Positions 17,601-27,962 of a stretch of DNA of 64,000 bases are shown piece by piece. Each line of letters begins with the position of its first letter. The stretch's first letter is position 1. A program made the position numbers and the translations under genes. The stretch spans positions 1,453,501-1,517,500 of the forward strand of contig JADLSH010000191.1 of NCBI GenBank assembly GCA_016169945.1, written 5' to 3'. A model generated the notes under the pieces. It had not been told where the DNA came from. It worked only from the letters and a program-made list of their open reading frames with translations, and ran no database searches. Source of the DNA: Trachythela sp. YZ-2020 (lineage: Eukaryota; Cnidaria; Anthozoa; Malacalcyonacea; Clavulariidae).

Positions 17601-20600
17601 GACGGACATAACACAATTGACACTCGAATGCCTGAGACAGAAAATATAGAAGATTAACAAAATAAAAACCTGATTAAATGCTATCCACTGATTCGTCTAT
17701 CATTCCTTCCTTCCATCCATTCATTCCCCCTCCCTTCCTCTCTTTCTTTCTACCTTTAACCCCCCTCTCGTTCTCCCACCCTCCGTGTCGTTCATTCTTC
17801 CTCCCCTCCCTCCTTCTCTCTTCCTTCCAGTCATACCTGAAACGGTAGTTTAGTGTGTTCTTCACGTATTCTCCTCAGAAATTTTATTGGAATGCATCCA
17901 ATGTTTCCATAGTCAACATAGATCACCTCAACTTGATTATTCTTCCAAGATATTACTTTTGCGCGATAAAATCTTTCGTCGTCCGGGAATAGCGCCAAGC
18001 ACAATGAACCAGGTGGGACGTATGACGGCATTGGCTGAAACAAAAACATTCATACTGATTGCTGAGAATTAAAGAGTATTTTCAAAGTGGAGATTTTTCA
18101 AAATTTGATATTTCCAAAGCGATTCTATTCGATTGATTAAACCTTTATGGTAGATACAGACCTCCAGTTCTATTCCATTATAGCCATTGACGTCAGACAT
18201 AAGTTGAACAAGTTTGGCTGCATATTCCCTCTCACCAGGTTGAGCCCAGAAATGTCCTGCATCAATAACCTATAAGATAAACTAAGTGACCCAATTGTTC
18301 GTACGCTCACAACATGAACGTCAATCAATGAATGTTGAATGTCATCACTTGATATTGACGTAAAGCTTTACCACGGGATTTGACCTGAACTACTGTCAAT
18401 ACAGATTTTAGTACAGTTGGAAAAATGACTTTATCCCCCCAAAAATAAGTGTGATAACTCTCACCGCTTGAACATAGAGTTCCTTAAAGCCAACCTCCGG
18501 TAACTCTAACTACAAGAAAAATATAAAACTAAAGTCACACTGCACAGTGTTATCTGGCGACTTTTGAGGCCCTGTTAGGAGAGCCTTGGTTATACCTTAC
18601 AATTATATACCGACAAAAATATCGACAGGGTTCGTAGTCTCAAAGACCAAAAAAATTCAAAGACTTTTTCTGCCTATCTTCAAAGACTTTTCAGAGATCT
18701 TTGAGAGCAATTGATTGTAATTTATAAGCGCCATTTTTATCCTGTCTCTGTTTCTCTTCGACATTGGTGAAAATATTTCTGCAATCGATCTATTTTATTA
18801 GCTAGGAAATACTCACTAATAAATTTAAAGACTTTTAAAGACTTCCTTCGCTTTTTCATACAATTCAAAGACTTTTTAAAGACCTTAAAGACCTACATTC
18901 AAATTTAAAGACTTTCAAGGATTTCAAAGACCGCTACGAACCCTGATCGACTAAGTTTAACTCATCAAATACTTTTTTGTTATACCATGAAGTAATCATT
19001 TATACTTTATACCCAAATTTTACCAGAATTTGTACTGTATACCTAAATTAATTTAGGGGCAGTTATACCTTATACCTAAAACCCTAACAGGTCCTCACTT
19101 TTAGCTGTTAATACGCCGTGGGAGCGATGACAAACCGTACCACATCTAAGTAAAATTTTTAAACAAGACGTCTCGAATAATTTGTTGAAAAGGTGTTTTC
19201 TGAATGTCCCAAATTGCAATCAAACAGCTTCAGGAAGTGATCTCGCTTTTGGACGCCACCTGCCGAGGGCCAAATAATTGGGTTTACTTAACCTTATAAA
19301 AAAGTATCTAATAAAACTCTACCTCTTGAGGTTCTTCTTTCTTCTGTGCCTCGCTGGAGGAGTCCTTAATCGAAGCCATAACTCTACACGAGTGAAAAGC
19401 AGACAAGAATAGTTATTCATTCTTGTTTTCAAAAGCTCTATTGTCAAATAAAGAACATGCAAAATAGATAATAGTACCTATCAGTTCTTAATGATGTTGA
19501 TCGACTTGCTGCAACGTTCTTGGCAGTTCTCTCAATCATTCGTTTCTGACCATCCTCCGCAATGTATAAAGTCAACGGCATTTGTAGATACCTATGAAAG
19601 CATTCAGAGCATTTTACACAATTTAATAACCTATGTTTGTTTAATAAATCCTAAGTTACATTTCTAAAAATAGTTCATAAACCTACCATACCTCATTTTC
19701 AAAGCAAGATAGACAGCTGGTAAAATTGGGTAGTACGAGTTCTGTAGTCTTTCAAATTCTATGTAAGCTCTGAAAGAACAAAATGAATTTTAGAAACACA
19801 CACATCGTCAACGCTATGCAGACAAGCAAGTTTTTCTTCGCAAATTCACTAATGCTTGTATATGACTGCATTTTTATATGTCTTTCACCTCTGTGACTGG
19901 GGTTTGATTCCAGCAATATCCAGTTATCTGATTAGTATTTCACCTCAGTCACATGTGAGAAAAGTACCGGATCGATTTACTACTACTATGGATCAGCAAG
20001 ACTACTATGGATCAGCAAGACTACTATGGATCAGAAAGACTACTGTGGATCAGCAAGACTACTATGGATCAGCAAGACTACTGTGGATCAGCAAGACTAC
20101 TATGGATCAGCAAGACTACTATGGATCAGCAAGACCACTATGGATCAGCAAGACTACTGTGGATCAGCAAGACTACTGTGGATCAGTAAGACTACTATGG
20201 ATCAGCAAGACTACTATGGATCAGTAAGACTACTATGGATCAGCAAGACTACTATGGATCAGCAAGACCACTATGGATCAGCAAGACTACTATGGATCAG
20301 CAAGACCACTATGGATCAGCAAGACCACTATGGATCAGCAAGACTACTATGGATCAGCAAGACTACTATGGATCAGCAAGACTACTATGGATCAGCAAGA
20401 CTACTATGGATCAGCAAGACTACTATGGATCAGCAAGACTACTATGGATCAGTAAGACTACTATGGATCAGCAAGACTACTATGGATCAGCAAGACTACC
20501 ATGGATCAGTAAGACTACTATGGATCAGCAAGACTACTGTGGATCAGTAAGACTACTAACGCTCTGATGAACCGCGGACGTTTACAATAAATGAAAGAAA

Positions 20601-23600
20601 AACAAAGTGTAAAAGTTTCTTTCACCTTCTTCCTTCAAAGTAAAGATTCTTTCCTTGTCCACAAGGTCTGAACATTCTTGCAATGGCGCTACTGTAATGC
20701 TGTCCATATATTGGTAAACCTTTTACCTAGATTGTAAACATTCAAGAAAAAATATCCAATGCATTGAACCAAATTGATTCCAACCAAACCTCTACCAAAC
20801 ACCGCAGGTTTTCTTAAGATACTCTGGTGTAGTAACACTAGGCCAATATGGGATGGCCCTTACTGGACCATTAGGGTGAACAGTTTAGAACTGATAGAAC
20901 TATCCATTATAAATAAATTAGTGTAAATCGTTTGAAACTGCGACTTACCATGACAGTGGTAAAGGGATCATGACCTGACATCGTCTTTAACGCTTCGCGT
21001 TCATCTATTTCACCAGACGTGAAATAATTGGGATAAAAACTGCCGCAGATGACGACCTGGTAACGTGGAAATACAGTATAAAGTCTTAAGACAACAAACA
21101 AACAAACAAACAAACAAACAAACAAACAAACAAACAAACAAACAAACAAACAAACAAACAAACAAACATTGATTGACAAACCTTTAAAATAAGTTCGTCA
21201 TGTTGAGTGGAGTCATGTCTCCTATAAATAGAAAAATACACAAAATATACAGAAATGATCAAGATGCAAATAAAACAACATAACAACAGATATATTTACC
21301 TTTGATGCAAAGCTCGAAATGTGCGTATATTAAATTTCTGTAGTCTGTCGGTGAGCTCATTAACCACCTTCTCAACCTACAATACACATCAACAGTAATT
21401 TATATACTTTGAAATATAAATTTGTTGTAAAAAACACTGTAAGTTTCAAAATGGTATCTCCAAATACCTCAATAATTCTGTTTCGTTGAATAGATTTGGA
21501 TTTGCACCAACCAATTTCTCCCTTAAAATTAAAAATACCAGTTGAAATACAAGTTGGGGATGGCCCTTATACTGAACCTCTAGGGAGAACAGTTTAGAAC
21601 AGATAGAGCTATCCAGTATAAATACGGTTTTATGAAAGTTTATGCTGACCTTCCTTCCAAAACCTCTCGTTGCACTCATTTTCTTCCACTCCTTAAGTAA
21701 AACAAGTCAGCAAAACGTTATACACACCAGCTTACTGTAGAGAACTACCTACATTAGACCCTTAAATACATTGAACTTACTCTATAGGCATTAAGTGAAG
21801 CGAGACAGTCGCTGTTTGATGAATTGGCCCAAGACATTTTCCACCTGTATAATACAGAATGCACAGTATTAGACATCATGCAAGCAAGCAAGATTGATTA
21901 CTCATGATTTAAAACTACACGAAGACAAAAATAAACAATTACTTTACCTGTAAGCATTCAATTCCTGCTTAAATGGTTGAGTAAAAAACGACCTTTGGCT
22001 AAGACAAGCACCTAAAGGACAAACACTTAAGATATTTTGTAATTCTCATTAATAATTCATGAAGAAAAGACAAAGGAAATGATCGTGAAGGAGTTTGTGT
22101 ATCTGATACAAAATCCCGTCTATTTAAATAAACTTTAAGTTCATTTTCCTCGCCAAATATAATTCATATCTAAGATGAAAACCAACCTATGACAATAGCC
22201 TCCTCCAACACGCCAAAGACATGCCCTAAAACAAGCAACTTTCCAATACGGACGTCACAAGGAATATCACCAAGAACACGACCAAGAAAGGTCAGTTCTC
22301 CATCGTAAGGATTGATTACACCATTTCCCATTTTGGTCGTCAAGGCACCGAGCTGTTGAAATAAGAAACTACATAACGGAGAGCAGGGTTTGGCAGATAC
22401 GGTTACGTTGAGTAACTTCCTCTGGGTAATCTACATTAAACAACTAATTGCTGGTTTTTATTGATCTTTGGCGTTGAGAAATAGTCATGCGAACAGGAGA
22501 TTTCAGTGATCAACTGACCTCTTTAAGAATCAGGATTGTCCTCTCAATATCGCGGACATCTGGTGGCTGAAGGGCCAAAGCCAAGATGGACTTAGGAGCG
22601 CCAAGATCCAATAACTTCACTTTGAGAATGATCTGCTCCAATGGCGCGCGCTAAATATAAAACATTCGTAGTATATTGACCATGAATCGTTATATATTCG
22701 AATATTGACCAACTGTGAAAAATGTGTTAAATATTTTCTTACTTTAAATTCTGGAACTGAGTAAGGTTCCATGCATCTTTCATAGAATTCTTTTGTTACC
22801 AATCTGAAACATTTTCCTGCCGATACTCGACCAGCCCGACCTGAAAATAGATCAATTTCCGTAAGGCAACCTTGTGAGTGAGTTATATAGCACTGGTACA
22901 CTTTAGATCGTCCTTTGTATAAAGTAAAACATCATTAACCTTTTCGCTGGGTAGCTGAGGCATGAGATGACCACTGCATTCTCAAACTTTGATAATTTGT
23001 TTCTGAGTCACAGATGAGACACTTCACAAGGCAAAAGTCAATAACTGTAACGAAACATATTGTAATATAATATCTACAGGTTGAACGATACGAATTGTTA
23101 TGATGAGCATGTTGCGAGCGTGTTTTTACCGTATTTAACATCAGGAACAGTAATGGAACTTTCAGCGATATTCGTCGACAAAATAACCTAAAAATTCAAT
23201 GACAAAAATAATTACTGTCTATCTCATGTGGTTACACAGAGTGTGTAGTTTCCCAATTTACACGAGACGTCTACGGGTTAGTTTTTGGTGAGGGGGGGGG
23301 GGAATTGGAGTACCCGGAGAAAAACCCTCAAAGCACAGGCGAACCAACCGCATGGCACCCATGCGCCCATTTAAGTCATTTAAAATGTATAACGCATTTC
23401 TACTGTGTATTAAATTATTTCTATTTCATAACACACCTTTCTAGATCTTGGCTGTCCTTCTTGTGGTTTTGGTGGGCTTCGAAAAACTTGACTCTGTTCT
23501 TCATTCGTAATTTGGGAATGCAAGGGCAGAACCCAGAGACTGGAGAAATAAGAAAAAATAACCAATCCACTGAGTGACTCGTTCAAATACTCATAACTTA

Positions 23601-26600
23601 CACATGGTGACCATGGTGATAAAACACACAAACTTACCGTCTTTCCCAACCGCAAACATCATTAAGAATCCTGTCCATGTCGTTAATATTTTCTTTACCT
23701 GATAAAAAATTAAACTTACTAAAAATAGGTACGCAATGCGTACGTGTGACGTCACAACGGGATAGCAAATCTATCAGGATTTTTGGGAAGGGAAGCATTT
23801 TTGGGAAGGGGATCATTTGTTGATCTGGGATTTAGCAGATTAAAACTAATTTTCTGAAAAATAGGTACATAATGCGTATGCGTGACGTCACGATGACGTC
23901 ACAATAAAATTTATCAGCAGCAACAATTTTTGGTAGACAGGAAGGAAAACACATATTTTATACTTGTGTTGAAATTTCACATCCAGTAGGAAAACTGTAC
24001 TACAATACGAATAGAATGTTCAGTTATATGTAGAGCTCACTGGAAGCCCATGAAGAAACATTCAAAAGACTCTTTGCATAATGAGTGGTTCGATGGCATG
24101 GAGAACAGTGGCATTTTCAAAACAATGAAAAGACAATGGAATGTTCGGATAACTGGAGCATCACTGGATGGCGCTATTGTTATGCTAAGGGAGACTATCA
24201 ATTGACTATCAATTTTTGCCTAGTTCCACCCCTTTACCAAACTTAGCTATAGGATTACTCCTTACCAGGTAGAAAGACCAACACACTTCCTCTCTCGCCA
24301 GCAAACCCATTATCTGTCGCTCCTTGAACATCAATCTCCCAAGAGTCAAGCTGAGCAATCAGACACGCCGCAGTGTGGTACTGTTCTTCTTCAATGCCAG
24401 GTTCTCCTGGATCTAACAATGGTAAGCCCCTCTGAAATAGATAAAATGTGGAGTGTAGGAAATGAAGTCCAGGGTTCTAGCCTTGCAGTATCTTAGTATT
24501 CACAAGATACCAGATTCTAGTTTTTCATGCTTTAAATGCCACCCTAGAGTACCTAAAATAACTTTGCAAATATTGCTCAACTGTAAAGTCATAGTGTGGA
24601 ACATGATCATAATTATAATGGTGTCATGTTTGGCTGCTAGCTGCCAAAATATTTTAATTTGTGATAGTGAATAACTGTTGAAAACTTGCCACTGAAAGAA
24701 TCAGAATGTAGAGAAGATATTACATTTCAGTGCTGTTTGTATTCCAATGTACATTTTAAGTTTTGTTGTGCAGGTCCACAATGGATTTTGCATAATGCTA
24801 AAACTATCCAAATCTGGGATACTGAATTTCGAGGAGGGGGACCAGATTAATAGATGTTACTATCAACTTGAATACTCTGAAAAATTCTAAAAGTAGAGAC
24901 ATGTTAACCATTCAACTACTTATCAAACAGATTAAATTATTTACCTTCTGTACAGCTTCAATGACTTCATTCAAGTAAAATTCGTCGACTGGATATGACC
25001 TTCCCTCTACCGTCACAACAGGGGCACCCTCCAATCTGCCATTAATAGGAAGAGAGAAATATCGCGAAAACATATCACTGTCTAATGTGGCAGACATCAA
25101 AGCCACCTTTACATGCTTGGAGTTTGTTCTCAAAAGTTTTCTCACGACAAGCAATGCAAAATCAGTGTCCTGGTCACGTTCATGTACCTACAAAAATAGA
25201 TACACTTCTTGCATACATATCCTCATGATTGGTATTCATATGTTTATTGATTTTATGGAGACTATACTGTACTAGAAAGATTTACCCAGGTGCATTCTAT
25301 ATTCATACAGTTAGAAAAGTGAAGTATTCAAGTTATTTATGATAGTAGAATTAGTAGTTTGTTGATAACCAAACTAAACTAACTTTATTTATACTAAATA
25401 GCTCTAAAAGTTCTAAACTGTTCCCCCCAGTGTTACCCAGGGTGACTGAAGCAAGAATTGAAGAATTGATTGCAAGAATTAAACCCTGGTTACAGAGGTG
25501 ACAGACACATGCACTAACCATTGTGCCATTGACACCCCTTATGACTTACAAACAACATATATTGATAAATTATATACAAACTGGCTAAAAATAATTCATT
25601 CCATGCCACTGACACATTATAATTCCCATCATACCTCATCTAAAATAACATGAGTGAACTCATTAAGAGATTTTGACGTGATCAATTTCTGTAGTAATAC
25701 GCCAGTTGTGACATAAGATATCCTAGTATCATCACTAATTGTCCTATCTCGTGCCACCTGATATCCCACCAAACCACCTATTTCCCATGATCGTTCCTGA
25801 CATACTCGTTTTGCAATACTGATTGCGGCAATACGACGTGGTTGTGTGACAACGATGTTACAGTAACGTTTCTGTTTTATATAGTGGTCTAAGATGTACT
25901 GTGGAACTTGGGTGGTTTTTCCTGAACCTGTCGCACCTGGATAATATGGAAAAATGTGATTTAAAAATGACTTGTTGATGCCCAACACTTTCCCCTAGAT
26001 AAGTAAAATTGTCTGGCATTAGACAGAGTGAAATAAACACTGTACCTTGAATGACAGTGACAGAATTACTTTCAATAGTACTAAGTACTTCATTTTGGAA
26101 ACGAGTAATTGGCAACTTTGCAGAATAAGTATGTTCGAATGAATAATTTTCAAATATATGTGCGTCTTCTTCGACCTTGACTGGCATCGGACTTGGTGTG
26201 TTGTCTACAACGTCAAGATTTTGAAAATCTTCATTAAGATCTGTAAAATCTGCTTCTGTTGGTAAATTGGGTCCATTTTGATAGCTGGAATGAAATTGAG
26301 AAAAAGGCACATTTATTACAAGGTGACAATAATTTCTTGTGTCAATACCTGGGGAATTGATTGTTGATAATGTTATACGGCTTTTAATGAACATAAACTT
26401 TTCATGTAAGAATAAGCAATGGCCCAATTTATACAAGAGAAGGGTGATCTGTCTGAATTAACTTGAGCAAAAAAAATATTGTTTGTCTGATAATTCGTCT
26501 TTGTATAAATGCAACAGATTGATCATTCATCAAGATGGACTAGTTATCTGTGAGCGTTTAGTTCATCTACTCAGACAAACATTAATAGTTCATCTTGGCA

Positions 26601-27370
26601 GATGATCCATCCAGGTGTACAAATGCCACAGACTATAGACTGCACAATATTCGACACAGCTTGTGCATCTCAAGAAAGAACAAATGTCTTGATAGTTTGT
26701 ACTTTCTTTACGCTAAGACAGGGGCGTAGGAAGCAGGGGAGCAATATTTTATAAGGGGGACCGAATAGCTTTCGGCCTCCCCAAAAAGAACTGCATTTAA
26801 TAAAGAAAATTGCAGCGAAATATTTGAATTCAAAACTAGAAGTATTTGAAATCGTATATATATTAACGAAAGGGCCTAACAAAAGAGGTAGGGAAGACTC
26901 TGAAAATCCCATTTCTAACGATCTAGAGACTAAAAATTTTCCCGCTCCGCGCCAACCACGGTGGCACCTCATGGGAGTCCCCCCTGAGTTTAACAATCTT
27001 CCTACGCCCCTGCCCTAAGACCAACATTCAATCAGATTATCAGATGGATGATGTGGATCAATGAACAATCCATCTCTTGTCTGAAACTCTGAATCAGGTT
27101 AATATTGCTAATGTTGGTTTGCTCAGTTTGAAATGAAAACTTTAGTCTCGTTTCAATCAGTATTTATACTCGCCTCTCAGCCTCTTCTGTCTTCATTAAC
27201 TTGAAATTAATTCCATTCTCTTTAGTGCTACCATAAAACTCATCAGCCTGTCTGCCTTTCACTTTGGGACAAGACTCAGTCTTGGGTTTTGGCGCAGATA
27301 AATTGAAGAAATCATGTACCATTGATACGGTTATATTGTGTGAGCTGTCTGCGTTAGCTCGCCTCATCAT
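14418..27370 (-). CDS. TDRD9: TDRD9 / Spindle-E: DExH-box RNA helicase with Tudor domain, complete gene
   Basis: TDRD9 is an ATP-dependent RNA helicase of germline piRNA granules needed for transposon silencing. Exons: 27174-27370, 26046-26284, 25635-25936, 24945-25187, 24266-24431, 23638-23698, 23437-23539, 23130-23187, 22940-23044, 22743-22840, 22519-22650, 22187-22352, 21948-22011, 21781-21844, 21650-21691, 21468-21521, 21300-21376, 21182-21221, 20949-21056, 20626-20726, 19692-19769, 19478-19591, 19323-19383, 18465-18509, 18162-18269, 17837-18034, 17524-17631, 17227-17358, 16630-16788, 16447-16517, 16036-16164, 15693-15909, 15332-15447, 15133-15157, 14418-14600. Total 4,164 nt, 1,387 residues; human TDRD9 is about 1,382. 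Motifs: GATGSGKTT (146), TQPRR, DEVH (245-248), MSAT (277), VFLPG, STNIAESS (441-448), QRKGRAGR (489-496), FYPNYF, and Tudor FYRAKVISW...YVDYGN (about 943-1008). All helicase motifs and the Tudor core are intact. Two ATGs are adjacent; the outer (27368-27370) is chosen. Confidence 0.96.
14780..15055. mobile_element. MITE-D copy in TDRD9 intron 34
   Basis: Terminal CCCCGGTCAAACGAGAA (14848) and inverse TTCTCGTTTGACCGGGG (15036-15052), with internal repeats of GATGAGAGTTGATGAG. It lies between the microexon and the last exon. Confidence 0.75.
15133..15157 (-). CDS. TDRD9: TDRD9 microexon 34 (25 nt)
   Basis: A 25-nt exon between CCCTAG and the donor GTAATC. It takes the GA left by exon 33 to make Asp, then reads GKAYHWNQ and exits in phase 0 into exon 35 (IDSKDLL). 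The join reproduces the WNQ-[IV]-D-x-K motif near the C-terminus of vertebrate TDRD9 and makes the total reading frame a multiple of three. Without it, exon 33 enters exon 35 out of frame. Confidence 0.85.
15549..15680. mobile_element. MITE-A copy, internally deleted
   Basis: Both ends retained (TTTCACTAAGCAATATCG; GACCACCATCTGCTGCCC), but only about 50 nt of middle. It ends about a dozen nt downstream of the exon 32 donor of TDRD9. Confidence 0.7.
16859..17150 (+). mobile_element. second tRNA-headed SINE type in TDRD9 intron 28
   Basis: Head GGGTGGCAGATGCGGTTAGC, then the widespread SINE motif GGGTACTCCGGTTTTCCTCC, unlike SINE-1 elsewhere. A related head fragment is at 22387-22430. Confidence 0.5.
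17694..17830. repeat. CTTCC-rich pyrimidine tract
   Basis: Degenerate CCTT/CCTTCC low-complexity tract on the plus strand, in TDRD9 intron 26 next to the Tudor exon donor. Confidence 0.8.
17837..18034 (-). CDS. TDRD9: TDRD9 exon 26: Tudor domain
   Basis: A 66-codon exon carrying nearly the whole Tudor barrel: GSLCLALFPDDERFYRAKV, a middle strand VEVIYVDYGN, then the exit helix LRRIREEH. The aromatic positions that bind symmetrically dimethylated arginine on PIWI proteins (F/Y in RFYRA and YVDYGN) are present. It is followed on the minus strand by a purine-rich (GGAAG) intronic tract at 17694-17830. Confidence 0.94.
18565..19100. mobile_element. nested elements in TDRD9 intron 23
   Basis: Outer ends TTTGAGGCCCTGTTAGG (about 18562) and CCTAACAGGTCCTCA (about 19083) are inverted. 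Inside, 18626-18945 has its own ends CAGGGTTCGTAG / CTACGAACCCTG, of the type seen in hAT MITEs, and an interior made of roughly ten AAAGACTTT units. Confidence 0.65.
19856..19978 (+). mobile_element. SINE-1 head fragment
   Basis: B-box-containing CTCTGTGACTGGGGTTTGAT and the following GTCACATGTGAGAAAAGTACC match SINE-1, then the element is cut off by the minisatellite. Confidence 0.65.
19985..20557 (+). repeat. 19-bp minisatellite, about 30 units
   Basis: Tandem CTACTATGGATCAGCAAGA with sporadic variants (CTGTGG, CAGTAAG, CAAGACCAC). Because 19 is not a multiple of three and the unit lacks stops, all three plus frames stay open and give a repetitive 57-nt-period peptide; this is an artefact. 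It sits in intron 20 of TDRD9. Confidence 0.95.
20785..20930 (+). mobile_element. SINE-1 body and tail fragment
   Basis: CTACCAAACACCGCAGGTTT through ACAGTTTAGAACTGATAG to AAATAAATTAG. It ends about 20 nt downstream of the TDRD9 exon 19 donor. Confidence 0.7.
21090..21170 (+). repeat. (CAAA)n microsatellite
   Basis: About 19 perfect CAAA/AACA units in TDRD9 intron 18. On the minus strand it yields a spurious Cys-Leu-Phe-Val repeat frame. Confidence 0.97.
21545..21625 (+). mobile_element. SINE-1 tail fragment
   Basis: GGGGATGGCCCTTA then GAACCTCTAGGGAGAACAG and ATAGAGCTATCCAGTATAAA, in TDRD9 intron 15. Confidence 0.65.
22743..25936 (-). CDS. TDRD9: TDRD9 exons 3-10: helicase core (RecA1 and RecA2)
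   Basis: These eight exons hold the whole motor. Exon 3 (25635-25936) has Walker A GATGSGKTT, motif Ia TQPRR and Ib TTGVLLQ, and ends inside DEVH, so the DExH box is split DE/VH over the intron to exon 4 (24945-25187). Exon 4 carries VHERD and motif III MSAT. Exon 5 ends in VFLPG, exon 8 has motif V STNIAESS, and exons 9-10 share motif VI QRKGRAGR across the intron. No catalytic residue is lost, so an active ATPase is expected. Confidence 0.95.
25375..25540 (-). mobile_element. SINE-1 copy, head and tail without body
   Basis: Inverted tail (AACTTTATTTATACTAAATA; TCTAAACTGTTCC) and inverted head (AAACCCTGGTTACAGAGGTG, then ACTAACCATTGTGCC). The central body is largely missing. In TDRD9 intron 3. 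Confidence 0.7.
26719..27012. mobile_element. TIR element in TDRD9 intron 1
   Basis: Ends CAGGGGCGTAGGAAG / CTTCCTACGCCCCTG; 294 bp, no transposase. CAGGGGCGTAG ends are typical of hAT-type non-autonomous elements. Confidence 0.75.
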
Positions 27371-27962
27371 GAAGCTGTGTGTTATACGAGTTATAAAATC
27401 TTTTAATGCATCAGTTGGATGTGTTTAACTGGAAGAATGATTCAGTTTTTTGCTCAAAATTCACAATCACAACCACAACACAGAAGACATTCAGAAGACA
27501 TGTTTTGAATTGTTTTCTTTTTCACACGTGTTTGCTGCGTGGTCGTGGACTACACGCGTGGAATAACTAGTTTTCGCGCAAAAATTTCCCGCGTTTTTGC
27601 GCACGATTAACATATGATCAGGTTCAAAATTCTTTAGGGTTAAGATCAAGGATTAACATTAGGGCTTGGATTAGGATAGGGTTAAGATAAGGGTTGGGAT
27701 TTGGGGCAGGATTAAGATCAGGTGAGGATTAGGATTGGGATTAGGATTATGCTATGATTAGGATTGAGATTATAAAGATTAGGAATGGTTAAGAGTAATT
27801 CGGGTTAGTGGAAATTGATCATCTTTTAACAACTTATCTAACATACATTCTAACAAATTTATATTACATATAACAGTTTATATATTAAAATCTTACAACA
27901 AATATTATATAAAATATTACAAATATACAAGGCTAAAACATTTTCATAGAACAAAATTGTTA
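27371..27962. other. 592-bp intergenic between TDRD9 start and CFAP54 stop
   Basis: Holds the TDRD9 5' flank (CACGTG at about 27525, GC-rich TTTCCCGCGTTTTTGCGC) and then the degenerate GGATTA tract. The genes run head to tail on the minus strand. Confidence 0.6.
27636..27812 (+). repeat. degenerate GGGTTA/GGATTA tract
   Basis: About 20 imperfect units such as AGGGTTAAGAT, TTAGGATAGGGTTAAG, GGATTAGGATTGGGATTAGG. Resembles interstitial telomere-like DNA, but the unit wanders and no pure TTAGGG run exceeds one or two copies. Confidence 0.7.

Noticed and set aside
19985..20557. CRISPR-like array
   Set aside because: Units are contiguous with no spacers, and the DNA is from an animal.
20007..20567. 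Long repetitive open frames (up to 174 codons) on the plus strand
   Set aside because: They arise only because the 19-bp unit has no stop in any plus frame; no splice sites or unique sequence, and they lie inside a TDRD9 intron.
20907..21286. Cys-Leu-Phe-Val repeat frames
   Set aside because: Translation of the (CAAA)n microsatellite; the real coding segments here are TDRD9 exons 18 and 19.
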